This document shows positions 40,601-48,818 of a stretch of 64,000 bases of DNA, in pieces. Under the pieces are notes generated by a model. It saw only the letters and a program-made list of their open reading frames with translations, searched no databases and was not told the DNA's origin. The translations under genes were made by a program, and so were the position numbers. The stretch's first letter is position 1. Every line of letters starts with the position of its first letter. Source of the stretch: Virgibacillus_P tibetensis (GTDB taxonomy: Bacteria > Bacillota > Bacilli > Bacillales > Amphibacillaceae); contig NZ_JARZFX010000001.1 of NCBI RefSeq assembly GCF_036026595.1, positions 620,001 to 684,000 of the forward strand, in the 5' to 3' direction.

Positions 40601-42403
40601 TTACTCTAATTCAACTTCAACGTATGGGGCATAGTCTGGATTTTCCTCTTTATAAAATTCAATTAAATTTCTGTTAAACCCAGGCACAGTCTCTGCTTGT
40701 AATCTAAGTTGGTTTAATCCAACCTGATTAAAAATGTCCGAAGGCAGGTCAATAACCATCCTTCCACCATCACTAGTTGGAATACTTGAAATTGACGCTA
40801 CAGACGTTTTACTAGTGGTTGCTAGAAAGTCTTGTTGTTCGAGTTTTGAACTGGAACCGAAATAGCCTTCTTTAGAATCGATAGATATTTTGTTCACAGT
40901 TCCATTGCTTGTTTTCGTAAATAAAACTAACTTTGCCGATTTAATTGTTTGATCAGATAAGGACGATGTATCAAAAGATAATATTGTACGAAATGTATCT
41001 GTATTGTACATTCCTTTATCTCCAACTTTTAATTGACGATTACTTAAACCATCTGCCGTAAGTCTACCTACAAAACCACTTTCTTCTGATTGAATGAAGA
41101 TCTTTTGATTATCTGATTGTTCTTTTATAATTGTATATTCTTCGGTCTTAATGTCCTCTTCAATCATATTTTCATCTACTGTAAAAAATTTTAGTACAGT
41201 TGATTTATTAATTACGATTGGTTCTGTATATACGAATGAATCTTTTGTTGGCTCCGTACCGTCTATTGTATAATATGTTGTCCCTTCTCGATCAACGTTC
41301 AATTCTACTGTTACACTATCAATAAATTCTCCACCCCTAGGATGTGCAACAGTAGTCGGTTTATTAATTTCAGGATCTTCCGGATCAGGATCATCTGGGT
41401 CAGGATCAGTTTCTCCACCACTCATTGTTCTGGATTTAAAAAAGTTCCACATTCTTTCACTAGCATTTGGACCATTAGGATCAGTATAGCTCCCTTGGTA
41501 ACTTCCACCAGACCACGCATGACCCATTCCTTGAACTACATACTTTTCTAAAATTGTTTGTTCCGTAGTATTTTTATAAATATACTGTGTATAACTTCGT
41601 CCGTTAGGAACTTGATGTTGTATCGTTTCGGATGGTGTTTCACTAATTGAATTTTTATCACTATATACTAAGTTATTCGTTCTAATCCATTGAGTTATTA
41701 CTTGGTCTCCGTTTATAGGTCGGACGGTGAAATCGTTCGTACCATGAAAAACGATAACAGGGACAATTCTAGCATGTGATCCCATTGCTTCATAGGCTAA
41801 TTGACCTTGTTGCTCAGGGTTTGGACCACCGTTCATCATTGCTGAAAATGCTTCGTTTGAATTAACTGCGGCTTTATATTCTAGCCCTGAAGCGATTCCG
41901 ATCGCTGTAAACACATCTGGGTAAGTAGCCCCCATTATTACGCTCATAGCACCGCCAGCCGATAAGCCTGTAACGTATACACGCTCTTCTTCAATACTAA
42001 ATTCACTTTTCACATTTTGTACCATTCCAGCAATAATGGATGGTTCTCCTGACCCTCTTTCTTGGTGATGTGGTTCGAACCAATTCCAACAATTTGATGT
42101 ATTAGCGCTTGATGGTTGTTCTGGATATAGAACAATGAAATTTTCATTCTCAGCTATTTGATTCATTTCTGTACCAGCTGCAAATTGGTCCGCATCTTGT
42201 GTACACCCGTGCAACATGACTACTAAAGGAACTTCAGCATTTGAATCATATGTCGAGGGAACATATAATTTATAAGATTTTCCACTATGAAAGAACTTAT
42301 TAAAGCTAGCTGCCGAAACTTCCCCAACCTCAACCTTTACAAATAAACATACAATTGTGAGGGACAATAAGACTACTGTTACACGGGAAACAATGTGAAA
42401 CAT
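40601..42403 (-). CDS. Secreted PHB-depolymerase-type esterase with accessory domains
   Basis: The protein has 600 residues. Residues 1-30 look like a signal peptide with an SAA cleavage region. Residues 35-330 form an alpha/beta hydrolase of the PHB depolymerase/LpqC family: oxyanion motif VVMLHGCTQDADQF, nucleophile Ser in VTGLSAGGAMSVIMG, Asp in FHGTNDFTVRP, and His in VQGMGHAWSGG. A DPDPDDPDPEDPE linker leads to a chitobiase-like beta domain (TTYYTIDGTEPTKDSFVYTEP), then a DNRLRE-like beta domain ending YAPYVEVELE. It probably degrades an extracellular polyester or ester-linked plant polymer; the substrate is not determined. A cre site lies upstream. Confidence 0.85.
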   Translation of the reverse strand: MFHIVSRVTVVLLSLTIVCLFVKVEVGEVSAASFNKFFHSGKSYKLYVPSTYDSNAEVPLVVMLHGCTQDADQFAAGTEMNQIAENENFIVLYPEQPSSANTSNCWNWFEPHHQERGSGEPSIIAGMVQNVKSEFSIEEERVYVTGLSAGGAMSVIMGATYPDVFTAIGIASGLEYKAAVNSNEAFSAMMNGGPNPEQQGQLAYEAMGSHARIVPVIVFHGTNDFTVRPINGDQVITQWIRTNNLVYSDKNSISETPSETIQHQVPNGRSYTQYIYKNTTEQTILEKYVVQGMGHAWSGGSYQGSYTDPNGPNASERMWNFFKSRTMSGGETDPDPDDPDPEDPEINKPTTVAHPRGGEFIDSVTVELNVDREGTTYYTIDGTEPTKDSFVYTEPIVINKSTVLKFFTVDENMIEEDIKTEEYTIIKEQSDNQKIFIQSEESGFVGRLTADGLSNRQLKVGDKGMYNTDTFRTILSFDTSSLSDQTIKSAKLVLFTKTSNGTVNKISIDSKEGYFGSSSKLEQQDFLATTSKTSVASISSIPTSDGGRMVIDLPSDIFNQVGLNQLRLQAETVPGFNRNLIEFYKEENPDYAPYVEVELE

Positions 42404-42426
42404 TTTACCAACTCCTTTACAGTAAT

Positions 42427-42440
42427 TAAAGCGCTTTCAA
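42427..42440. promoter_or_regulatory. cre site (CcpA) upstream of the esterase gene
   Basis: On the minus strand TGAAAGCGCTTTAA fits the cre core with a mismatch only in the final CA. It lies about 25 nt before the esterase start, so it probably blocks expression when glucose is present. Confidence 0.65.
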
Positions 42441-42515
42441 TTAAACGCAAAAATAACAAATCACAGTTACAAAACAGTTACATTTTTAACCAATTGCGCT
42501 TGTCATATGAGAGGC

Positions 42516-42566
42516 AATAAAGGAAACGATTTTCGTTATATAACAAACGAAAGCGTCTCCTTATTA
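42516..42566. promoter_or_regulatory. Long inverted repeat upstream of the esterase gene
   Basis: AATAAAGGAAACGATTTTCG and a near-complementary AACGAAAGCGTCTCCTTATT arm surround TATATAAC. It may be an operator of an unknown regulator; it has no neighbouring gene to terminate. Confidence 0.45.
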
Positions 42567-42729
42567 AATGAAATCAATGATAAAGAAGTGCATACAAAGT
42601 TGTTCGTTAAAAAATACAAGACTATATTTAAATGAACACTTAACGATTACTTGTCTCTCTTTAAGTACTTTTCCCTTCCTTTCCATAGTACATATCCTGT
42701 AAAAGAAGCTGATGTTGACTTATCGCACG

Positions 42730-42887
42730 GAGGTGAAGGAAGTCTCGCTAGTCCCTGGGCGTTGGCCGATGAAAACGCCACGTCCTGTGGCTTCATCGGC
42801 ACTAGGACGTCCTGTCCGTCGAAGCTAGACGTGGCTGTTTAAGTGTAAGAATTAATTGCAATCAAAAATTTATACTTTCTTTCCTTA
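42730..42887 (+). repeat. Dispersed structured repeat, copy 2 (short form)
   Basis: This is the compact version of the element at 25321-25570, lacking the 60- and 33-bp blocks. The core GCCGATGAA..GCCAC(GTCCT)GTGGC..TTCATCGGC is fully paired, and the apical ACGTCCT can pair with AGGACGT 15-20 nt downstream. Like copy 1, it ends with AAGTGTAAGAATTAATTGCA and then a T-rich tail that joins directly to a terminator, here that of glnA. It is non-coding as far as can be seen. Confidence 0.75.
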
Positions 42888-42888
42888 C

Positions 42889-42930
42889 AAAAAAATACCG
42901 CCCATATTCTTACATGGACGATACTTTTTT
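42889..42930 (-). terminator. Terminator after glnA
   Basis: AAAAAAATACCGCCCAT pairs imperfectly with ATGGACGATACTTTTTT. The T run follows on the minus strand. Confidence 0.8.
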
Positions 42931-42992
42931 ATGCGTTTTTTGGGAGTTAACTAAATGACATAACTGACATCATAGCCCACACCAAGGTCAGC

Positions 42993-44330
42993 CTAGTAAG
43001 TACTTAAATACTGCTCTCTTTCCCAAGGATGAACAGTTGTGCGGAACATATCCCATTCAATCTCTTTCGCCTCAATAAAGTGCTCAAAAAGGTGTTCTCC
43101 CATTGATTCAACGATAACTTTATCATCTTGCAGCTCATTTAATGCATCCATTAATGTAGCTGGTAAATCCTTGATTCCGTTCTCTCTTCGTTCTGCACGA
43201 TCCATCACATATATATTACGATCGACGGCTTTAGGAGGGGTTAATTTATTTTTAATTCCATCCAGTCCAGCAGCAAGCAGGACCGCTAATGCTAAATAAG
43301 GATTAGCAGACGGATCGACACTTCGCACCTCGATACGTGTGCTCACACCCCGTGAATAAGGTATACGTATTAATGGGCTTCTATTCGCACCTGACCATGC
43401 TACGTAACATGGTGCCTCATATCCCGGTACTAATCTTTTATATGAATTCACAGTAGGATTAGTAACGGCCGTAAAGTTTGTTGCGTGCTTGATAATTCCA
43501 GCGGTAAATTGGTAAGCAACATCACTTAATTGCATTTCACCACTAGTGTCAAAGAATTGATTTTCACCTTTATTAAATAAAGACATATTTACGTGCATAC
43601 CAGAACCGTTAACTCCAAAGAGAGGTTTGGGCATAAATGTTGCATGTAAATTATGTTTCCTTGCAATTGTTTTTACTACTAACTTGAATGTTTGAATATC
43701 ATCTGCATGCTTAACTGCATCTGCGTACTTAAAATCGATCTCATGCTGACCAGGTGCTACTTCATGGTGAGATGCTTCAATTTCAAATCCCATTTCTTCT
43801 AATTCAAGGACAATATCTCTACGGCAATTTTCCCCTAAATCTGTGGGTGCTAAATCGAAATAGCCACCTCTGTCATTTAATTCTAAAGAAGGATCACCTT
43901 TTTCATCAAGCTTGAATAAAAAGAACTCTGGTTCTGTGCCTATATTAAATGCGTCAAATCCCAATTCTTCCATTTTCTTCAGATTACGTTTCAGGTTATA
44001 GCGCGGGCAACCTTCAAAAGGAGTACCATCCGGATTATAAATGTCACATATAAAGCGTGCAACTTTTCCTTTATCGGAAGTCCAGGGAAATACTACAAAT
44101 GTCTCCAGATCTGGATATAAATACATATCCGATTCCTCAATCCGCACAAATCCTTCAATGGAAGATCCATCAAACATCATTTTATTGTCAAGCGCTTTAT
44201 CCATTTGGCTAAGTGGAATTTCCACATTTTTTATTGTTCCAAGCAAGTCTGTAAACTGCAAACGAATAAACCTCACATTTTCCTCTTTAATCTGTTTCAT
44301 AATACTCTCTTTTGTAAATCGGTCTCCCAT
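42993..44330 (-). CDS. glnA: Glutamine synthetase type I
   Basis: The protein has 445 residues. The metal-binding strands are GTEPEFFLFKLDEKG and EASHHEVAPGQHEIDFKYADA, and the ATP and glutamate motifs are KPLFGVNGSGMHVNMSL and NRSPLIRIPY. No adenylylation insert is present, as in the GS I-alpha group of Bacillus. The product inhibits and chaperones GlnR and TnrA when glutamine is abundant. It is the second gene of the glnRA operon, 77 nt after glnR. Confidence 0.96.
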   Translation of the reverse strand: MGDRFTKESIMKQIKEENVRFIRLQFTDLLGTIKNVEIPLSQMDKALDNKMMFDGSSIEGFVRIEESDMYLYPDLETFVVFPWTSDKGKVARFICDIYNPDGTPFEGCPRYNLKRNLKKMEELGFDAFNIGTEPEFFLFKLDEKGDPSLELNDRGGYFDLAPTDLGENCRRDIVLELEEMGFEIEASHHEVAPGQHEIDFKYADAVKHADDIQTFKLVVKTIARKHNLHATFMPKPLFGVNGSGMHVNMSLFNKGENQFFDTSGEMQLSDVAYQFTAGIIKHATNFTAVTNPTVNSYKRLVPGYEAPCYVAWSGANRSPLIRIPYSRGVSTRIEVRSVDPSANPYLALAVLLAAGLDGIKNKLTPPKAVDRNIYVMDRAERRENGIKDLPATLMDALNELQDDKVIVESMGEHLFEHFIEAKEIEWDMFRTTVHPWEREQYLSTY

Positions 44331-44407
44331 TCATTCTCCTCCTAATAATTAATTAATATATATGAATAGAAAAATAGACTATTAAAGCCTTAATTCCTCT
44401 ATACTTT

Positions 44408-44800
44408 CTAATGGGTAGTAAAAAACCTGGCAAGTTCACCTTGACGCAAACTTGTTTTACCAAATCTCCCTGCATTACTTAGTTCACTTCTTAATATTTT
44501 CCTGAGCTCTTTGTCCGTTATATCAGGCAGTTGTTCCCGATTATTTTCTTTGAATTCTTTACCAGTTAACAAAAGAAGTTTTATCCCAGCCATATTCAAG
44601 CCTTTATCAAGTAAGTCCTTTATTTCTAATAATTTATCAACGTCATTAAAGGAAAATAATCGTTGATTACCTGTTGTTCGCTCAGGATGAATCAACTCAT
44701 GCTCTTCATAGTATCTTATTTGTCTAGCAGTTAGCTCAGTGAGCTTCATTACAATTCCAATCGCAAATAAGGGCATAGAACGACGGTCTTGATCATTCAA
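44408..44800 (-). CDS. glnR: Nitrogen regulator GlnR (MerR family)
   Basis: The protein has about 130 residues. A MerR-type winged helix with FAIGIVMKLTELTARQIRYY and FSFNDVDKLLEIKDLLDKG is followed by a short C-terminal tail that in B. subtilis senses feedback-inhibited GlnA. The frame is open to 44830, but AGGGGG with 7 nt spacing selects a TTG start at 44800 giving NDQDRRSMPLF, matching the family N-terminus. It represses its own operon through the two operators at 44843-44882. Confidence 0.92.
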   Translation of the reverse strand: MNDQDRRSMPLFAIGIVMKLTELTARQIRYYEEHELIHPERTTGNQRLFSFNDVDKLLEIKDLLDKGLNMAGIKLLLLTGKEFKENNREQLPDITDKELRKILRSELSNAGRFGKTSLRQGELARFFTTH

Positions 44801-44831
44801 TTCATGACCCCCTAATCTTTTTATAGTCAAT

Positions 44832-44860
44832 AGTATACCCTATGTAAGATAATGTGTCAA
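44832..44860 (-). promoter_or_regulatory. SigA promoter of glnRA
   Basis: On the minus strand a perfect TTGACA is separated by 17 nt from TATACT. The downstream GlnR site overlaps it. Confidence 0.85.
44843..44859. promoter_or_regulatory. GlnR/TnrA operator overlapping the promoter
   Basis: On the minus strand TGACA-N7-TTACA has one mismatch to TGTNA-N7-TNACA. It lies between and over the -35 and -10 elements. Confidence 0.7.
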
Positions 44861-44865
44861 ATTGA

Positions 44866-44882
44866 TGTTAGTAAACCTCACA
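44866..44882. promoter_or_regulatory. GlnR/TnrA operator upstream of the promoter
   Basis: On the minus strand TGTGA-N7-TAACA fits the consensus fully. It lies about two helical turns (23 bp) from the second site, as in the B. subtilis glnRA control region. Confidence 0.85.
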
Positions 44883-44888
44883 TACATT

Positions 44889-44917
44889 AAAAGAGAAAGT
44901 ACTTGCTTTCTCCTTTT
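44889..44917 (-). terminator. Terminator after ynbB
   Basis: AAAAGAGAAAG and CTTTCTCCTTTT form a stem with one bulge, followed on the minus strand by TTAATG. Confidence 0.7.
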
Positions 44918-44927
44918 CAGTTTTACC

Positions 44928-46172
44928 CTATTTTATGTTTAAGTAACCCTTTTCCATTAGAGTTTTAACGGATTCTATTAATGCGATCTTAACATGAGCG
45001 TAGGTAAGGCCACCTTGAACAAAAGCTATGTAAGGTGCTTTTATCGGTCCATCAGCCGATAATTCAATACTTGCTCCTTGAATAAAAGTTCCTGCAGCCA
45101 TAATTACTTCATCTTCGTATCCAGGCATTTCACTGGGGTAAGGTGTTACATAAGAATTAATCGGTGAATTCTCTTGAATTGCCTGACAAAAAGCAACCAT
45201 TGAATTGACATCATTAAATATAACCGACTGTATTAAATCGGTACGTGTTGCTAAGTAATGCGGACTCGTTTTATAGCCAGCTAATTCCAGCAATCGCGAG
45301 GTAAATACTGCCCCTTTCAATGCTTCTCCAACTACGTGAGGGGCTAAAAAGAAGCCCTGATACATTTCCTGCAGCATGTTTAAGGTAGCACCAGTTTCTT
45401 TGCCTAACCCAGGTGCTGTCAGTCTGTTAGCACATTGGAGGATAAGGTCCTCGCGTCCAACTATATACCCTCCTGCACGCACAATTCCCCCACCAGGATT
45501 TTTAATGAGTGAACCTGCAATAATGTCCACTCCATTATGTAAGGGTTCCTTGTTCTCAACAAATTCACCGTAACAGTTATCAACAAAAATAATTATATTT
45601 TCATCTATAGATTTAACAAATTTAACCATCCGTCCAATTTCCTCTACTGTAAAGGAAGGTCGGTCATCATAACCTTTTGAGCGCTGGATTCCAATTACTT
45701 TTGTTTGCTTAGAGATTACTTTCTTAACAGCATCAAAATCTACCAACCCATTTTCTTTTAAGGCCACTTCCTTATACTTGATACGGTAATCAATTAAAGA
45801 TCCCGCATTATTTCCCCTTATACCGATGACCTCTTCTAGTGTATCGTAAGGTTTTCCAGTAATATAAATTAACTCATCCTCAGGACGCAATAAGCCAAAT
45901 AGCGCGGTTGCTATCGCGTGTGTCCCTGAAACTAGTTGCGGCCTCACTATTGCATCTTCACCACCAAAAACATCAGCATACACTTTTTCAAGTGCTTCAC
46001 GGCCAAGATCATCATAACCATATCCGGTTGTGGCGTTGAAATGACTGTCACTAATACGATTCTTTTTAAAAGCATCCAGTACTCTTTTTTGGTTTACTTC
46101 TACAAGGTTGTTTATTTCTTTATGCTTGCTGCTGGAATCTTCTTCTGCTTGTCTAATCAATTGTTCGATCAT
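44928..46172 (-). CDS. ynbB: PLP-dependent YnbB (methionine gamma-lyase/aluminum-resistance family)
   Basis: The protein has 414 residues. It has the PLP fold type I of the Cys/Met-metabolism group: FVDNCYGEFVENKEPLHNG with the conserved Asp, then IAGSLIKNPGGGIVRAGGY with the PLP lysine in SLIKNPGG. The family is often named aluminum resistance protein; the true reaction is unknown. It is 4 nt from hflX on the same strand, matching B. subtilis ynbA-ynbB. Confidence 0.9.
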   Translation of the reverse strand: MIEQLIRQAEEDSSSKHKEINNLVEVNQKRVLDAFKKNRISDSHFNATTGYGYDDLGREALEKVYADVFGGEDAIVRPQLVSGTHAIATALFGLLRPEDELIYITGKPYDTLEEVIGIRGNNAGSLIDYRIKYKEVALKENGLVDFDAVKKVISKQTKVIGIQRSKGYDDRPSFTVEEIGRMVKFVKSIDENIIIFVDNCYGEFVENKEPLHNGVDIIAGSLIKNPGGGIVRAGGYIVGREDLILQCANRLTAPGLGKETGATLNMLQEMYQGFFLAPHVVGEALKGAVFTSRLLELAGYKTSPHYLATRTDLIQSVIFNDVNSMVAFCQAIQENSPINSYVTPYPSEMPGYEDEVIMAAGTFIQGASIELSADGPIKAPYIAFVQGGLTYAHVKIALIESVKTLMEKGYLNIK

Positions 46173-46176
46173 TAAC

Positions 46177-47427
46177 TTAATACTCCTTTAACAAACTTTG
46201 CAATGGATGTTCTTGTCTCATAAATCCTTTAACCATATACCGGTTGGTATTTTCATCAAAATATTTATTGCTTATAATTGTTTCACGTTCCAGACGATTC
46301 AGCATTTTCCCTTCATCGGGATCCAGGCTCAGCGTATATCGATCCCAATCCCCTTTTAGGGTTTCTTCTATTTTCTTTAAAAGCTTTTCTATATCCAATG
46401 GATCATAGGCACTCATAAACAGGTATGGATGGTTCATTGGTATTACGTCATCTTTAATTAAATCTTTTTTATTATAAATAGTAAGCATTGGCAGCGTGTG
46501 TGATTCCAAATCCTCCAGCTGCTTCATCACTGTTTTCTGTTGCTCCGCTTGGTCATCGTGTGAACCATCAACAACATGCAATAATAAATCTGCTTCGGTC
46601 ACTTCCTCCAAGGTTGACCTGAATGAAGCAATCAGAGCTGTAGGTAGCTCTTGAAGAAATCCAACTGTGTCTGTAATTAACGTTTGAAAGCCTGCAGGTA
46701 ATTGAATTTGCCTTGTTAGCGGGTCCAGCGTGGCAAATAACTGATTTTCTTCTAATGAACTGCTTTTCGTTAAGCGATTGAATAACGTAGACTTCCCTGC
46801 GTTTGTATAGCCTACAATTGCAATCTGAAATACATCATTTGTTTTCCTGCGTTTCCTGTATTGCTCGCGCTGACGTACAACTAGTTTTAATCTCCGCTTA
46901 ATATCGTAAATTCTTCTTCTTATATGCCGCTGATCAGTTTCGAGTTTTGTTTCACCAGGACCTCTGGTTCCAATACCGGCTCCCAGTCTTGACATAGCAA
47001 CACCTTGTCCATGAAGTCTGGGAAGCATATACTCCAATTGTGCGAGTTCTACCTGCATCTTCCCTTCTTTCGTCCGGGCTCTTTGGGCAAATATATCTAA
47101 TATAAGCTGACTGCGATCAACCAATCGAACCTCTAAACGATCTGTTAAATTTCTTAATTGACCGGCAGAAAGTTCATCATTTGACACAACTAAATCAATG
47201 TCCAATTCATCTATTTCTTTTTTTATTTCTTCAGTTTTTCCTTCTCCAATATAAGTTGCAGGATGGATCCGGGCTCTATTTTGTGTCATTACTTTTTTTA
47301 CCGATCCACCCGCTGTTTTACTCAGTGATATAAGCTCTTCTAAAGATGATTGAAAGCGATCCTCGTTTTGATTCTGTTTTTTTACTGCTATGATTAATAC
47401 TTTCTCTTCTATTTTATCTTCTGACAT
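46177..47427 (-). CDS. hflX: Ribosome-associated GTPase HflX
   Basis: The protein has 416 residues. An N-terminal HflX domain with RIHPATYIGEGKTEEIKKEI and a glycine-rich GIGTRGPGETKLETDQR is followed by a G domain: IVGYTNAGKSTLFNRLT, then DTVGFLQELP and TIYNKKDL. It splits stalled ribosomes after stress in other bacteria. A start at 47457 is open, but AGAAAGAGG favours the ATG at 47427. Confidence 0.93.
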   Translation of the reverse strand: MSEDKIEEKVLIIAVKKQNQNEDRFQSSLEELISLSKTAGGSVKKVMTQNRARIHPATYIGEGKTEEIKKEIDELDIDLVVSNDELSAGQLRNLTDRLEVRLVDRSQLILDIFAQRARTKEGKMQVELAQLEYMLPRLHGQGVAMSRLGAGIGTRGPGETKLETDQRHIRRRIYDIKRRLKLVVRQREQYRKRRKTNDVFQIAIVGYTNAGKSTLFNRLTKSSSLEENQLFATLDPLTRQIQLPAGFQTLITDTVGFLQELPTALIASFRSTLEEVTEADLLLHVVDGSHDDQAEQQKTVMKQLEDLESHTLPMLTIYNKKDLIKDDVIPMNHPYLFMSAYDPLDIEKLLKKIEETLKGDWDRYTLSLDPDEGKMLNRLERETIISNKYFDENTNRYMVKGFMRQEHPLQSLLKEY

Positions 47428-47525
47428 AGATGCTAACCTCTTTCTGTTCGGTAACAACTTAAAATAACCTTGCTATACTTTGACTTAATCATATCAGAGT
47501 AGAAACTTGATCACAAAATCCAAAG

Positions 47526-48449
47526 TTAAATTGTATCAATATGCAAATCTTTTCCCGTTAACTGAATCAGGTCTTCAGTAGAGAATTCATTCTTACGCAA
47601 TAACCGGACGGCGTGCATACGTATTGCATTTTCAATCACATTTCTTACATAACGCGCATTCGAAAAGTTCCTTTTAATTTCATGCGTCTTTCTAGTTAAA
47701 TGAGCGCGGAGTTCTATTTCTGCTTCTTTTGTTAATTTATACTCCCGCTCTGAAGCCATTTGTTTGGCAATCTCCATCAATTGATCAACCTCGTAATCTT
47801 GAAAATCCAATATAAAAGGAAACCTGGACTGAAGCCCCGGATTCAAGGATAGAAAACGTTCCATTTCAAATGGATAACCAGCTAATATTAGAACAAAATC
47901 ATTATGTTTGTCTTCCATATGTTTGACCAAAGTATCTATTGCTTCTTTTCCAAAGTCTTTTTCACCACCACGAGCCAAGGAATAGGCCTCATCAATAAAT
48001 AATATACCTCCCATTGCCTTTTGTATAAGGTTTCGGGTTTTTTGAGCTGTTTGACCAATGTATTCTCCTACTAAATCTGCTCTTTCTGCTTCAATGAAAT
48101 GGCCTTTTGACAATAGATTCATATCAAAGTAAATCTTAGCAAGTTTCCTGGCAACAGTAGTTTTACCTGTTCCTGGATTGCCTTTAAACAGCATATGAAG
48201 AACCTGCTTAGAACAAGTTAAACCCAATTGTTCACGTTTTTCATTAATTACAATTGTGGCATATATTTCTTTTATAGTTCGCTTGAGCTCTTTCATAGCT
48301 ACAAATGAAGAAAACTCCTGATCTATATGCATAAATGGGCGATTCTCTATATAATGTACTTGGCCGGTATTTTCCAATCTGACTTCCTTTTTGTCGTGTA
48401 ACACAATATTAATTTGCCCATTTCTATTTCGAATCATTTGAGTCTCCAT
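47526..48449 (-). CDS. spoVK: Stage V sporulation protein K, AAA+ ATPase
   Basis: The protein has 307 residues and a CbbX-like AAA+ domain: Walker A FKGNPGTGKTTVARKLAKIY (near residue 90), Walker B GGILFIDEAYSLARGG, and a sensor-region Arg finger in NPGLQSRFPFILDF. SpoVK is made in the mother cell and is needed for spore maturation; its client is unknown. It is found between hfq and hflX, as in B. subtilis. Confidence 0.92.
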   Translation of the reverse strand: METQMIRNRNGQINIVLHDKKEVRLENTGQVHYIENRPFMHIDQEFSSFVAMKELKRTIKEIYATIVINEKREQLGLTCSKQVLHMLFKGNPGTGKTTVARKLAKIYFDMNLLSKGHFIEAERADLVGEYIGQTAQKTRNLIQKAMGGILFIDEAYSLARGGEKDFGKEAIDTLVKHMEDKHNDFVLILAGYPFEMERFLSLNPGLQSRFPFILDFQDYEVDQLMEIAKQMASEREYKLTKEAEIELRAHLTRKTHEIKRNFSNARYVRNVIENAIRMHAVRLLRKNEFSTEDLIQLTGKDLHIDTI

Positions 48450-48520
48450 GTCATCACTCCTTAGTCACGTTAGTATACGCTTTAAAGAAAAAGAGTGTGA
48501 CAAACGCCCATGTGTAATTA

Positions 48521-48548
48521 AAAACGGACGCTGTACAGCGACCGTTTT
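48521..48548 (-). terminator. Terminator after hfq
   Basis: AAAACGGACGCTG and CAGCGACCGTTTT form a stem with a 2-nt loop and one mismatch, followed on the minus strand by TTTTTAATT. Confidence 0.85.
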
Positions 48549-48554
48549 AGACTT

Positions 48555-48779
48555 TTATTCTTTTTCAAGGGTAACATTCTTAACTGGCGCAAAGGTTGAT
48601 ATTGCATGCTTAAAGATAAGCTGTTGCTTACCTTCCGTTTCCAATAATATTGTAAAATTATCAAATGCTTTTACAATCCCTCTCAACTGAAATCCATTTG
48701 TTAAAAACAATGTAACTGCAATGTGGTTTTTTCTCAGTTGATTTAAATACTGATCTTGAATATTCACTGTTTGGGCCAT
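48555..48779 (-). CDS. hfq: RNA chaperone Hfq
   Basis: The protein has 74 residues. The Sm1 motif is HIAVTLFLTNGFQLRGIVKAFDNFTILLE and Sm2 is QLIFKHAISTFAP. It forms hexamers that bind small RNAs and the 3' ends of messengers. A strong AGGAGG precedes the ATG. It lies just after miaA. Confidence 0.95.
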   Translation of the reverse strand: MAQTVNIQDQYLNQLRKNHIAVTLFLTNGFQLRGIVKAFDNFTILLETEGKQQLIFKHAISTFAPVKNVTLEKE

Positions 48780-48818
48780 AGATATTCCTCCTCTTTTCTA
48801 TCTGTATATACTTAACTT

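Noticed and set aside
42651..42842. Plus-strand frame over repeat copy 2
   Set aside because: The same stretch in copy 1 is disrupted by the two extra blocks, so the frame is not conserved.
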